DNA of 36,927 nt. Source: Anaerolineae bacterium. GTDB taxonomy: Bacteria; Chloroflexota; Anaerolineae; Epilineales; JAHCIE01. The notes beneath the pieces were generated by a model. The model searched no databases, was not told where the DNA came from, and saw only the letters and a list, made by a program, of their open reading frames with translations. The translations under genes and the position numbers were made by a program. Position 1 is the first letter of the stretch. The number at the start of each line of letters is the position of its first letter. The stretch covers positions 1 to 36,927 of the forward strand of contig JAHCIP010000019.1 of the NCBI GenBank assembly GCA_026129165.1. The letters run 5' to 3'. Positions 25,428-33,229 of this stretch are shown piece by piece.

Positions 25428-26738
25428 ATGTTCCCTGGAGCCGCTACGACCGCCCTGGATTCCCCACGCATTCTAGCTATCAAACTCGCTGACATTGGTG
25501 ACGTCCTGCTCACCACGCCGGCTCTACGCTGGCTCCGTCAGACGTATCCCCAAGCACGGTTGGACTACCTGACGACGGCCAATGGGGCGCTGGCTCTGCG
25601 CCACTCGACGCTGGTGGACGAGGTGGTCGTCTTTGACAAGTTCGGCTTTGACCGAGTCAGCCACGCCCTGCGCTCCTCAGCGCTGGCCCAGGTGGCCGCC
25701 TTTGGGAGCCACCTCCGCGTCCGGCGCTACGACGTGGTCCTCTTGTTCCACCATTTCACGACCCGGTGGGGCGCCGCCAAGTTCAACGCCCTGCTGCTGG
25801 CGACAGGCGCGCCGCTGCGTGCCGGCCTGGACAATGGACGCGGCCTGGCCCTGACTCACCGTGTCCCCGACCAGGGCTTCGGCGCCCGCCACGAAGCCGA
25901 GTACGCCCTCGCCGTCGCCCAGGCGGCTCTTGGTATCGAACACTGGGGCCAAGACCCTCCCCCTACGCCCCCTACCCTCCGTATGGAGAGTCTCGCACAG
26001 GGAGAGGGGACACCGCTATCTCTTTTGGAAAGCTCTGCCTACAACAATGTAAGCGCCCTTGACTTCCCCATCCCACCCGCCGCCCACGCCGAAGCTTCCC
26101 GCCTCCTTTCACGATTAGGGATTAGGGAATACGCATTGGGAAATACGAAATACGAAATACGAAATACGAAATACGCATCACGCCTCGCCCTCTTCCCCGG
26201 CTCCGGCGGCTACAGCCGGGCGCGGCGCTGGCCGCCGGAGTTCTTCGCCCAGGTCGCCGACGCCCTCCAACGCCGCGGCGTCCAGGTTGTCCTCGTCGGG
26301 CGTTCGGGCGATAATACAGGCGCGGTAGCCCGGGCCATGCAGACCCGGCCCGCCCTCGACCTGACCGACCAGGGCGACCTGGCGACCCTCGGCGCGGTCC
26401 TCCAGCGGATGGACCTACTCCTCACCAACGACGGCGGGCCAATGCACATCGCTACCGCCGTCGGTACGCCCGTCGTCGCCGTCTTCGGCCTGTCCAACGA
26501 CCGCGCCTATGGCCCGTGGGATGGCGCGCCGGCTCGCCTCTGGCCGCCCCGCCTCGACGCGCCGCCGACTTCGTCGCGCCATACCGTCGTCAAGCTCGAC
26601 CTGGGCTGTCAGCCGTGCTTCTATCGCGGCTACCGCCTCGGCGCGCCGGGGGGCTGCGCCACCCGCGAGTGCCTGACGATGCTGCCGCCGGGCATGGTGC
26701 TCAATGCGGTACTGGCAAGACTAAGGATGAAAGATTAA
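25428..26738 (+). CDS. Glycosyltransferase family 9 (ADP-heptose heptosyltransferase-like)
   Basis: This 436-residue cytoplasmic GT-B enzyme has the N-terminal R-I-L-A-I-K-L-A-D-I-G-D-V-L-L-T-T-P-A-L signature and the C-terminal donor-site motif L-L-T-N-D-G-G-P-M-H-I-A-T-A-V-G-T-P-V-V-A-V-F-G (about 329-352) of GT9. P-G-S-G-G-Y-S-R-A-R-R-W-P-P-E-F-F also fits. Known members transfer heptose from ADP-heptose to lipid A core. Here the neighbouring kinase and nucleotidyltransferase genes support ADP-heptose as donor, with the acceptor unknown. About 24 residues around I-R-E-Y-A-L-G-N-T-K-Y come from an array of seven-base repeats at 26113-26182. The TAA stop overlaps the next start (TAATG). Confidence 0.85.
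   Translation: MFPGAATTALDSPRILAIKLADIGDVLLTTPALRWLRQTYPQARLDYLTTANGALALRHSTLVDEVVVFDKFGFDRVSHALRSSALAQVAAFGSHLRVRRYDVVLLFHHFTTRWGAAKFNALLLATGAPLRAGLDNGRGLALTHRVPDQGFGARHEAEYALAVAQAALGIEHWGQDPPPTPPTLRMESLAQGEGTPLSLLESSAYNNVSALDFPIPPAAHAEASRLLSRLGIREYALGNTKYEIRNTKYASRLALFPGSGGYSRARRWPPEFFAQVADALQRRGVQVVLVGRSGDNTGAVARAMQTRPALDLTDQGDLATLGAVLQRMDLLLTNDGGPMHIATAVGTPVVAVFGLSNDRAYGPWDGAPARLWPPRLDAPPTSSRHTVVKLDLGCQPCFYRGYRLGAPGGCATRECLTMLPPGMVLNAVLARLRMKD
26113..26182. repeat. Ten consecutive heptanucleotide units inside the GT9 coding region (locus B)
   Basis: The units are GATTAGG twice, GAATACG, CATTGGG, AAATACG five times and CATCACG: 70 bases without interruption. They encode the low-complexity stretch with N-T-K-Y-E-I-R-N-T-K-Y between the two Rossmann-like domains of the enzyme. 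Net frame is kept, and the AT-rich composition contrasts sharply with the flanking gene. Confidence 0.85.
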
Positions 26739-26745
26739 TGACTAA
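26718..26745. repeat. Heptanucleotide units forming a stop/start junction (locus C)
   Basis: AGACTAA, GGATGAA, AGATTAA and TGACTAA follow each other at 26718-26745 and match the consensus of locus A (3654-3741). They supply the last codons and TAA of the GT9 gene and the ATG of the kinase gene. Confidence 0.75.
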
Positions 26746-27724
26746 AGATTTGCTCGATCTCATTCCACGCCTGGCGTCCGTGCGTCTCGTCGTAGTGGGC
26801 GACGTGTTCCTGGACGAATACCTGGTCGGCCGGGTCGAACGGGTCTCGCGTGAGGCCCCGATTCCCGTCCTGGAGTTTGTGCGCCGCTTCACCCTGGCCG
26901 GCGGCAGCGCCAACCCCGCCCACAACGCCGCCGCGCTCGGCGCGACGGTCCACGTCGTCGGCATGGTCGGGGGCGACGAGGCGGCCGACGAACTGCGCGC
27001 CCGCCTGACCGAAATCCGTGTCGGCGACGGCCTGGTGGCCGACCGCAGACGCGTCACCACGGTCAAGACGCGCGTCCTGGCCGAGGGCACCCTGGTCTTC
27101 CCGCAGCAGGTGGCCCGGCTGGACCGCCTGAGCCGTCAGCCCCCCTCGCCCCAGATTGAGTCGGCCCTGGTCGGCCAGATTGAGAACCTGCTGCCCCACG
27201 CCGACGCCGTTCTCGTCTCCGACTACAAGACCGGTGTCGCCACGTCGGGCGTGGTCGAGGCCTGCCGCCGCCTGTCCAAACGCTTCGGCAAGCTGCTGGC
27301 CGTCGACTCGCAGGGCGACCTGCCCAAATATCGAGGCTTTGACCTGATCCGCGCCGGCTCGCGCGACGCGGCCGCCAGCATCAACCGCCCCCTCGACTCG
27401 GAAGCCGCCTACGAGATGGCCCTACGCGGCCTGGTGCGCTCCCTGGACGCCCGCATGGTTGCCGTCGGCCGCGCCGAGGAGGGCATGTCCATCGCCTGGG
27501 GCGCGGACTATGCCCACCTGCCGGCGGCTAATCGCACCGACGTCTTCGATGTGACGGGAGCGGGCGATACCCAGGTGGCGGTGATGACGCTGGCTCTGGC
27601 GGGGGGCGCCACGCCCCTTCAAGCGGCGCGGCTGTCCAACTATGCCGCCGGCCTGGTGGTGCGTAAGGTCGGCAATGCTGTTCCTACACCGGAGGAGCTG
27701 CGCTGGGCAGTTGAAACGTGGTAG
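26738..27724 (+). CDS. HldE/RfaE domain I-type heptose-7-phosphate kinase (PfkB family)
   Basis: This 328-residue PfkB-fold sugar kinase resembles the N-terminal half of HldE, which phosphorylates D-glycero-D-manno-heptose 7-phosphate at C1. Shared features are V-V-G-D-V-F-L-D-E-Y-L-V-G-R-V-E-R-V-S-R-E-A-P-I-P-V near the start, G-G-S-A-N-P-A-H-N-A (55-64), S-D-Y-K-T-G-V and the anion hole/catalytic base D-V-T-G-A-G-D-T with Asp277. It lacks the nucleotidyltransferase half, which is a separate gene at 30226. ATG 26738 overlaps the GT9 stop and the first codons are repeat-derived, so an internal start cannot be excluded, but none has a better ribosome site. Confidence 0.85.
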   Translation: MTKDLLDLIPRLASVRLVVVGDVFLDEYLVGRVERVSREAPIPVLEFVRRFTLAGGSANPAHNAAALGATVHVVGMVGGDEAADELRARLTEIRVGDGLVADRRRVTTVKTRVLAEGTLVFPQQVARLDRLSRQPPSPQIESALVGQIENLLPHADAVLVSDYKTGVATSGVVEACRRLSKRFGKLLAVDSQGDLPKYRGFDLIRAGSRDAAASINRPLDSEAAYEMALRGLVRSLDARMVAVGRAEEGMSIAWGADYAHLPAANRTDVFDVTGAGDTQVAVMTLALAGGATPLQAARLSNYAAGLVVRKVGNAVPTPEELRWAVETW

Positions 27725-27850
27725 GGTTAGCCTTTTGTGGGGAGCGTAGGCTAAATTTCACACCCGCCCATATCTCCGACGTTCACGGAATCGTCACTAT
27801 AGTAGGACACCTGTCCATACAATTCGCTCCCCCTGGTTGAGGAGGTTGAC

Positions 27851-30082
27851 ATGCGCCGCCGGCTGATTGCCCCATTGGGCCTCGGCCTGATCCTATTCCT
27901 GGCTCTCCTGGCGGGATGGTCCGCTGGACAGACCCAGGCTGCTCCATCCCTGACGCCGGCCGCCGCGCCTCGCGTGGCGTTGCCCGCGATTGACGTGGGG
28001 GGGGACTGGACCAGCCAGCTGTCCCTGCAAAACCTGGGCTCCGCCAACAGTTTCGCCGTTCTCGAACTCTACCCTCAGAGCGCTGGCGCCTGCCCTGGCG
28101 GCGGGCCGGCGTTCCGCGTCTGCCTGGGCGAACTCGCCCCGGGGCAGGCGCGCACGGTCAATATCGTCGGCCTGCCAGCGGGCGCCTATTCGGGGTACCT
28201 CGTCGCCTACACGGCTTGCCCCGACTCTGGCGGCGCGCCTGGCACGACGCCGCTCGCCGCCGTCGTCAGCCGCCAGATCAACATAGCGGGGACGCCGCCG
28301 CGCACGGCGGCGAGCGCCTATACCGGGCTTACCCCCGACCTGAGCGCTTACAACCCGGACACCGACCGCTACACCTACTACGCGCCCCATATTCGGGCCA
28401 ATGTCATGGTGGATACCACAACGCTGGCGCTCCAGAACGTCGGGACGGAATGCGCCACCGTCAAGGTCTCGTTCTACGACGAGAGCTTCCAGGATAACCA
28501 GAACTGTCTTGGGCTAGCCGGGACCGTGACCGCCACAATCGCGCCCGGCGGAGCGGTGCGTATCACGCCGGACCAGGCTGACCTGCCCGTCTTCTTCGGC
28601 AATGCCGTCATCGAAGCCAGCCGGCCCCTGGCGGTGACGGTGGATGTCGCCGTGACCGGCAACCGCCAGCTGCTGACCTACACCGCTCTGAGCTACGCGC
28701 CGGGCGAGCCGCGCTTTATCCTGCCATTTGTGATCAGCATGCCCATCAACCCGGCGGCCTGGCTGACGACCCTCAAGGTCCAGAACACCAGCCCGCTCAA
28801 TCCCAGCATCGTCACCGAGCGGCTGTACAGCCGCGATGGCTCGCCGGCCAGCGCCAGCGTGTCCCAAAACATCTGCCCCGCCTCGTCACGCCTGCTGCCC
28901 GTGCTCGACTTCGGCTCCTCGCCCGACCTGCTCGGCTCGGCCGACGTTCAGAACGGCGCCGCCATGGCCTTGCTGACTAACACCGGCCTGGAACAATTCG
29001 ACGGCTACGCGGGCATTCCGCCCACCGACGCGGCCGCGCGCCTAGGCCTGCCCCGCCTGCGCCGCGTTGTCACCAATGGTGTCATGACCCTCCGCTCGCA
29101 GATTGTAGCCCGCAATGTGGACCCCTTCGCCACCATTGATGTCGCCCTGACGCTCTACGACGACGAGGGGCATGTCTTGGACACTGAGACCGACACCGTG
29201 GAAGGTAACGGCGCGGCCGTGTTCGACCTGGCCGGCCTCAACTATCTGGGCACGAACTGGCGCGGCTCTGGTATTCTGACCGCGCGTGGCGGGACGAACC
29301 CGCGTATTGTGGCAGTGGTCCTGGAGCGCGGCGGGGAGACTGGCTCGGACACGTCCCGCACCTACGTGGCCGCTCGCATCGGTCCGTCGGCGGTGACACC
29401 GGCCCCCAGCCGCACGCCTACCGCCACCCCGCCGCCGCCGCCATCGGCCACGCCGGAGATCTCCCCCACTCCCAGCCTGACGCCCACACCGACCGCCACA
29501 CCGCAGCCGACTGTTGTAGCCCTGACGCCGGCGCCCAACGCCGCCGGCTACGTCGTCAGCCTCAACCCAAACACTAACTACCTGACGGCCGGTGAGATCT
29601 ACGTCGGCTCCGACAAGCGGCCCCTCAAGCCCATCCAGTGGATCGGCGCGGTCCAGTTTGACGTATCTAGCGTTCCCGACACCGCCGACTTGATTGGCGC
29701 TGAAGTCATGCTCACCGGCAAGAATGCTGTCTACCTGGATGGAGCGCAAGGCATCCGCTGGGAAGTACAGTTGCTCGACAAGAGTGCGGACGAAGGCTGG
29801 ACGACCATCACCTATAATCGGGTGATCCAGGCAGCAGTCGTAGACCACCTGACACCCAGCCTCACCCGCGACGACCTGGGGGTCGGGGTCGTCAACACCT
29901 TCACGTTCACCCCTGAGGGCCTGGCCGCGCTCCGCGAGCGGCTGCGGACCACGAACCGCGTCTCCCTGCGCATCGTCGCCACCGAGCCGTCCAGCGGCTA
30001 CCGCGCCATCTTCACCTGGGAGAGTGGCAATTCGACCGGCGCCGAAGGCCGCAAGCCCTTGCTGCGCCTCACCTACCGCTAA
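27851..30082 (+). CDS. Large secreted protein: repeated beta domains, Pro/Thr linker, C-terminal CBM96/DNRLRE-like domain
   Basis: This 743-residue protein begins with a signal peptide (R-R-R-L-I-A-P-L-G-L-G-L-I-L-F-L-A-L-L). Residues about 40-500 contain three or more diverged copies of a beta-rich module recognised by L-P-A-I / L-P-F-V, then W-T-S-Q-L-S-L-Q-N or W-L-T-T-L-K-V-Q-N. A Pro/Thr-rich linker (about 514-556) follows, and residues about 560-743 resemble DNRLRE/CBM96-type domains (G-A-V-Q-F-D-V-S-S-V-P, D-E-G-W-T-T-I-T-Y-N-R, F-T-W-E-S-G-N). No catalytic motif is seen; it is probably a cell-surface or extracellular adhesive protein. GAGGAGG precedes the ATG. It lies between the two HldE-half genes, making it a possible glycoprotein acceptor, which is speculative. 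Confidence 0.7.
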   Translation: MRRRLIAPLGLGLILFLALLAGWSAGQTQAAPSLTPAAAPRVALPAIDVGGDWTSQLSLQNLGSANSFAVLELYPQSAGACPGGGPAFRVCLGELAPGQARTVNIVGLPAGAYSGYLVAYTACPDSGGAPGTTPLAAVVSRQINIAGTPPRTAASAYTGLTPDLSAYNPDTDRYTYYAPHIRANVMVDTTTLALQNVGTECATVKVSFYDESFQDNQNCLGLAGTVTATIAPGGAVRITPDQADLPVFFGNAVIEASRPLAVTVDVAVTGNRQLLTYTALSYAPGEPRFILPFVISMPINPAAWLTTLKVQNTSPLNPSIVTERLYSRDGSPASASVSQNICPASSRLLPVLDFGSSPDLLGSADVQNGAAMALLTNTGLEQFDGYAGIPPTDAAARLGLPRLRRVVTNGVMTLRSQIVARNVDPFATIDVALTLYDDEGHVLDTETDTVEGNGAAVFDLAGLNYLGTNWRGSGILTARGGTNPRIVAVVLERGGETGSDTSRTYVAARIGPSAVTPAPSRTPTATPPPPPSATPEISPTPSLTPTPTATPQPTVVALTPAPNAAGYVVSLNPNTNYLTAGEIYVGSDKRPLKPIQWIGAVQFDVSSVPDTADLIGAEVMLTGKNAVYLDGAQGIRWEVQLLDKSADEGWTTITYNRVIQAAVVDHLTPSLTRDDLGVGVVNTFTFTPEGLAALRERLRTTNRVSLRIVATEPSSGYRAIFTWESGNSTGAEGRKPLLRLTYR

Positions 30083-30104
30083 CCTCGGCTTCCCCCCTGA
30101 GTCT

Positions 30105-30134
30105 GCCCCCCGTCTTCGCGCGAAGACGGGGGGC
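30105..30134. terminator. Perfect GC-rich hairpin after the secreted protein gene
   Basis: Bases 30105-30134 form a fully self-complementary 30-mer (arms of 15, GCCCCCCGTCTTCGC first). It lies 23 bases after the stop codon. The following GCATTCT is only weakly T-rich. It separates the secreted protein from the promoter at 30177. Confidence 0.65.
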
Positions 30135-30176
30135 GCATTCTAATCCTTCTATCCTCCCCATCCGCCCTCTGGCGAT

Positions 30177-30205
30177 TTGCTATCCCTGTGACCACACACT
30201 ACAAT
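30177..30205 (+). promoter_or_regulatory. Sigma70-type promoter of the nucleotidyltransferase-murJ operon
   Basis: TTGCTA (30177-30182), 17 bases, TACAAT (30200-30205), then AGGAGG (30215-30220) five bases before the GTG at 30226. The leader would be about 14 bases. Confidence 0.55.
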
Positions 30206-30225
30206 ACACTTTACCAGGAGGACCG

Positions 30226-30708
30226 GTGGGCCAGATTCTCAGCCTTGATCAGATGCGCGATGAACGGGCGCGACTCCGCGCGGCAGGGCGGCGCCTGGTC
30301 ATGACCAACGGGGTCTTCGACCTGTTGCACATCGGCCACACGCGCTACCTGGCCCAGGCCCGCGCCCTCGGCGAGGCCCTGGTGGTGGCCGTCAATGACG
30401 ACCGCAGCGTCGCGGTTCTCAAGGGACTGCAGCGCCCCATCCTGCCCCTGGCCGAACGCCTGGAACTGGTCGCCGCCCTGGTCGCGGTGGACTACGCGCT
30501 GCCTTTCAGCGAGGACACGGCGGCCGCCGTCGTCCAGCTGTTGCAGCCCGATATGTATGTCAAAGGTGGCGACTACACGACCAAAGCACTGCCCGAAGCC
30601 CAGGTTGTCGCCGCCTATGGCGGCGAGGTACGTCTGCTGCCCATGACCCCTGCCCGGTCCACCTCGGACATTATTCGCGCCATCCAAAGCGGAACACGCC
30701 TCTCGTGA
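30226..30708 (+). CDS. HldE/RfaE domain II-type D-glycero-beta-D-manno-heptose 1-phosphate adenylyltransferase
   Basis: This 160-residue cytidylyltransferase-like fold protein has M-T-N-G-V-F-D-L-L-H-I-G-H (HxGH at 35-38), V-N-D-D-R-S-V, L-P-L-A-E-R-L-E-L-V-A-A-L, D-M-Y-V-K-G-G-D-Y and the R-S-T-S-D-I-I motif (144-150) that binds the nucleotide phosphates. In HldE this domain makes ADP-heptose from heptose 1-phosphate and ATP. Together with the kinase at 26738 it completes the HldE function as two proteins. Enzymes of this fold also make CDP-glycerol or FAD, but G-G-D-Y-T and the neighbourhood favour ADP-heptose. It has a GTG start with AGGAGG; its stop overlaps the murJ start by 4 bases. Confidence 0.85.
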   Translation: MGQILSLDQMRDERARLRAAGRRLVMTNGVFDLLHIGHTRYLAQARALGEALVVAVNDDRSVAVLKGLQRPILPLAERLELVAALVAVDYALPFSEDTAAAVVQLLQPDMYVKGGDYTTKALPEAQVVAAYGGEVRLLPMTPARSTSDIIRAIQSGTRLS

Positions 30709-32327
30709 TCGACTCACCCCATCCAGATGATACCGTCCCGCATCCTCCTGCCGTGACGCCCGTCACCCCGCCAGCCCCGCGCCCGCCAGCCAGCGCCAGC
30801 ATCGCCCGCGCGGCGACGTTGATCGGTCTGGGCAGCGTCGCCAGCCGTGTGTTTGGGATGCTGCGCGAGATGACCCTCACCCACTACTTTGGCGCGTCGG
30901 GTCTGGTCAGCGCCTACACCGTCGCCAGCTTCGTACCGCAGATGCTCTACGATATGGTCATCGGCGGCATGATTTCGTCGGCCCTGGTGCCCGTGTTCAG
31001 CGAGTATGCCGAGCGCGGCCGCGAGGAACTGGGCCGCCTAGCGAGTGTCATCCTCACCCTGGCGGTCCTTGGTCTGGTCCTTGTCGCCGCTCTGCTGATG
31101 GGGGGCGCGTCGCAGGTGGCGACGCTCATTGGCGGCGACCTGGACCCGCAATTCCTGGCCGTCGCCATCCACCTGCTGCGCGTGATTGCCCCGGCGACCA
31201 TCTTCCTGGGGCTGTCGGGCATCACCACGGCGCTGCTCTACGCGACGCAACGCTTTACCCTGCCCGCCTTTGTCATCACCGTCTTCAACGCGGCCCTGGT
31301 GGCGACGATAATCATCGGCGGAGGCGGCACAATCACCCTGGCAGCGGTGGGTTTCCTCGTCGGCAGCGTCTTGCAGGTCGTGCTCCAGGCGCCGGGGTTG
31401 CGCGACCTCCCCTTCCGCTGGTCGCTCGACCTCCGCCACCCGGCGTTGCGGCGCATCACTCTGCTGTACCTGCCCATGCTCCTCGGCATCGCCATCGCTC
31501 AGGTCGGCGCGATCATTGACCGCCGCCTCGCCTCGGGCGTCAGCGAACACGCCATCGCCTGGATGCGCTACGCGACCACGTTGCAGCAGTTCCCGCAGGG
31601 TCTTGTCACTACAGCAGTCAGCATGGCTGCCCTCCCCGCCCTAGCCCGCCAGGCCGGCGACCTGCCCGCCTTCCGCGTCACGCTCGGTTCGGCGTTGCGC
31701 GTCGTGCTGTTCCTGACGCTCCCGCTGTGCGTCGCCCTCTTCCTGCTGGCGGAGCCGTCGGTAGCCCTGCTCTTCGAGCGCGGGCGCTTCACGGCCTTCG
31801 ATACCCAGCAAACTGCCCTGGCCTTGCGCCTCTACCTCATCGGCCTCCCCTTCGCCGCCCTCGACCTCCCGCTCGTCTACGCCTTCTACGCCCGAGGCGA
31901 TACCCTGACCCCGAACCTGGTCGCCCTGGTGGGCGTCGCCGCCTATCTCGTCGTCGCTCTGCCCCTGGTGGAACCCCTCGGCTTCCTCGGCCTGGTAGCG
32001 GCCAACGCCGCCCAACTCGCCGCCCACGCGCTCGTCATGTTCTATCTGGCGCACCGCCGCTTCGATGGCGTGCGACGCCAGGCCATTGGGCGGACCTTGC
32101 TCAAGACAGGAGGAGCCTGCCTCGGCCTGCTGGCGGTCATTCTGGGCGTCGAGGCCGGGCTGGGACGACTTGGCTTGCACGGCGCCCTCGGCGCGCTCGT
32201 CCACCTCGTCCTGGCGGGCGGCCTCGGTCTCGCGGTCTTCGGCCTGCTGGCCGCCTGGCTGCGGCTGGCCGAGGCGCAGACCGTGGCCCGAGTGGTAACC
32301 CACCGCATTGGCAAGAGATTTGCTTGA
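30705..32327 (+). CDS. murJ: Lipid II flippase MurJ (MviN family)
   Basis: This 540-residue membrane protein has about 14 predicted helices. After a Pro-rich cytoplasmic leader (about 10-32) comes the family signature S-V-A-S-R-V-F-G-M-L-R-E with Arg48 and Arg54, matching the lipid-II-contact arginines of MurJ. Later conserved blocks are G-G-M-I-S-S-A-L-V-P-V-F-S-E-Y, F-P-Q-G-L-V-T-T-A-V-S-M-A-A-L-P and L-L-F-E-R-G-R-F-T-A-F-D. MurJ exports lipid-linked peptidoglycan precursor; relatives move other lipid-linked sugars, so export of a heptose-containing glycan is possible. It has a GTG start overlapping the adenylyltransferase stop (GTGA), indicating translational coupling. Confidence 0.9.
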   Translation: MIDSPHPDDTVPHPPAVTPVTPPAPRPPASASIARAATLIGLGSVASRVFGMLREMTLTHYFGASGLVSAYTVASFVPQMLYDMVIGGMISSALVPVFSEYAERGREELGRLASVILTLAVLGLVLVAALLMGGASQVATLIGGDLDPQFLAVAIHLLRVIAPATIFLGLSGITTALLYATQRFTLPAFVITVFNAALVATIIIGGGGTITLAAVGFLVGSVLQVVLQAPGLRDLPFRWSLDLRHPALRRITLLYLPMLLGIAIAQVGAIIDRRLASGVSEHAIAWMRYATTLQQFPQGLVTTAVSMAALPALARQAGDLPAFRVTLGSALRVVLFLTLPLCVALFLLAEPSVALLFERGRFTAFDTQQTALALRLYLIGLPFAALDLPLVYAFYARGDTLTPNLVALVGVAAYLVVALPLVEPLGFLGLVAANAAQLAAHALVMFYLAHRRFDGVRRQAIGRTLLKTGGACLGLLAVILGVEAGLGRLGLHGALGALVHLVLAGGLGLAVFGLLAAWLRLAEAQTVARVVTHRIGKRFA

Positions 32328-32355
32328 TGACGAGTAGGAGTAGGAGGTAGTTAGT

Positions 32356-32553
32356 ATGACGCTAATACACTTAATCTTAGTTCTGTTAAGCGCTGGCGCG
32401 GCCGGCCTTGGTATAGTCGTCAGCCTCCTGGTGTTCACGAACGAAATGCGGCAGCCCGCGCTGGTCAGTGAGCCTGACCTGTTCTCCCGCGCGATGATCA
32501 CCGGCTGCTTCGTCGCCAGCCTGGCCCTGAGCCTGATCGCCATTGCTACCTGA
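32356..32553 (+). CDS. Small membrane protein of 65 residues, two helices
   Basis: AGGAGG (32342-32347) lies 8 bases before the ATG. Two hydrophobic segments, about 3-26 (L-I-H-L-I-L-V-L-L-S-A-G-A-A-G-L-G-I-V-V) and 46-64 (A-M-I-T-G-C-F-V-A-S-L-A-L-S-L-I-A-I), are joined by a short acidic loop with N-E-M-R-Q-P. The family is not recognised. It follows murJ by 28 bases and is probably in the same transcript, so a link to envelope synthesis is possible. Confidence 0.6.
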   Translation: MTLIHLILVLLSAGAAGLGIVVSLLVFTNEMRQPALVSEPDLFSRAMITGCFVASLALSLIAIAT

Positions 32554-32584
32554 GCTACGCTAGGCTGGCCCGGACGGTGGAAGT

Positions 32585-32612
32585 TTGACCTGGCCCTGGA
32601 ACGGGGTATAAT
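32585..32612 (+). promoter_or_regulatory. Sigma70-type promoter of the 106-residue membrane protein
   Basis: TTGACC (32585-32590), 16 bases, perfect TATAAT (32607-32612). Transcription would start near 32619, just ahead of AAGGAG (32628-32633). Confidence 0.65.
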
Positions 32613-32641
32613 TAGCGCAATCGCTCTAAGGAGTCCCGTTC

Positions 32642-32962
32642 ATGGCTAAGAAGACTCGTCGCATGCGGCGCGAAGAAGGTCTCCGCGAAGTTGCGGCCCC
32701 GCGTGTCCCCAACTCGTTGACGTCGGCGTCAGCGGCCCCCTCAGCCCCTCGGCCGGTGGGCGCCCCTGCTGTGGCGGCTGCCCCTCGCACCCCACGCCCC
32801 ACGCGCGCCGTCGCCGATACAGGCGCGCGCCTCAATCAGGCCGACCTAGCGCGCGACATGACCAATGTCCGCCACGACCTCACTCGAATTTCCATTCTGG
32901 CCGTCGCTCTTTTCGCTATCCTCCTTGTGCTGGCCTTTGTTCTGCCCCAAATCCTCCGCTAA
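32642..32962 (+). CDS. Tail-anchored small protein with basic N-terminus and Pro/Ala-rich linker
   Basis: This is a 106-residue protein. Residues 1-16 are strongly basic (K-K-T-R-R-M-R-R), 17-58 are rich in Pro and Ala, about 60-82 may form a short helix (D-L-A-R-D-M-T-N-V-R-H-D-L-T-R), and 83-104 are a single membrane helix at the C-terminus. The basic end should remain in the cytoplasm and could contact RNA, DNA or ribosomes. No family is recognised. It has its own strong promoter, a ribosome site (AAGGAG, 8 bases before the ATG) and a strong terminator, which marks it as a genuine, well expressed, single-gene unit. Confidence 0.65.
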   Translation: MAKKTRRMRREEGLREVAAPRVPNSLTSASAAPSAPRPVGAPAVAAAPRTPRPTRAVADTGARLNQADLARDMTNVRHDLTRISILAVALFAILLVLAFVLPQILR

Positions 32963-32994
32963 AAGTTCGGCGCGGCGCCTTACCCCCGACCTGA

Positions 32995-33040
32995 CACGAC
33001 CTCAGCCCTGACGAAGAGACGGCTGAGGTCGTGCCTTTTT
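32995..33040 (+). terminator. Intrinsic terminator
   Basis: Arms of 13 bases, CACGACCTCAGCC (32995-33007) and GGCTGAGGTCGTG (33021-33033), pair perfectly and are followed by CCTTTTTAT. It ends the transcript of the 106-residue protein. No other feature is seen up to the subtilase-like gene at 33230. Confidence 0.85.
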
Positions 33041-33229
33041 ATGTAGTTCTTGACGAGCTTCACAGGCAGAAGTCAGTGGCGATTCACCCATGATTTGTGA
33101 AGAGAGTTTCACGTTTGAGGGGGTTTCGTCGTAAAATAACGGGCTGGACGGCGTACCTCCCACCTGGCCTCCGGCGTCATATGGGACGACGTGAGTTGCC
33201 GGCCCAAAACAACGTCGAGAAGGTCTTCT

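Noticed and set aside
26113-26182. CRISPR-like array
   Set aside because: Units are 7 bases, contiguous and without spacers, and there are no cas genes.
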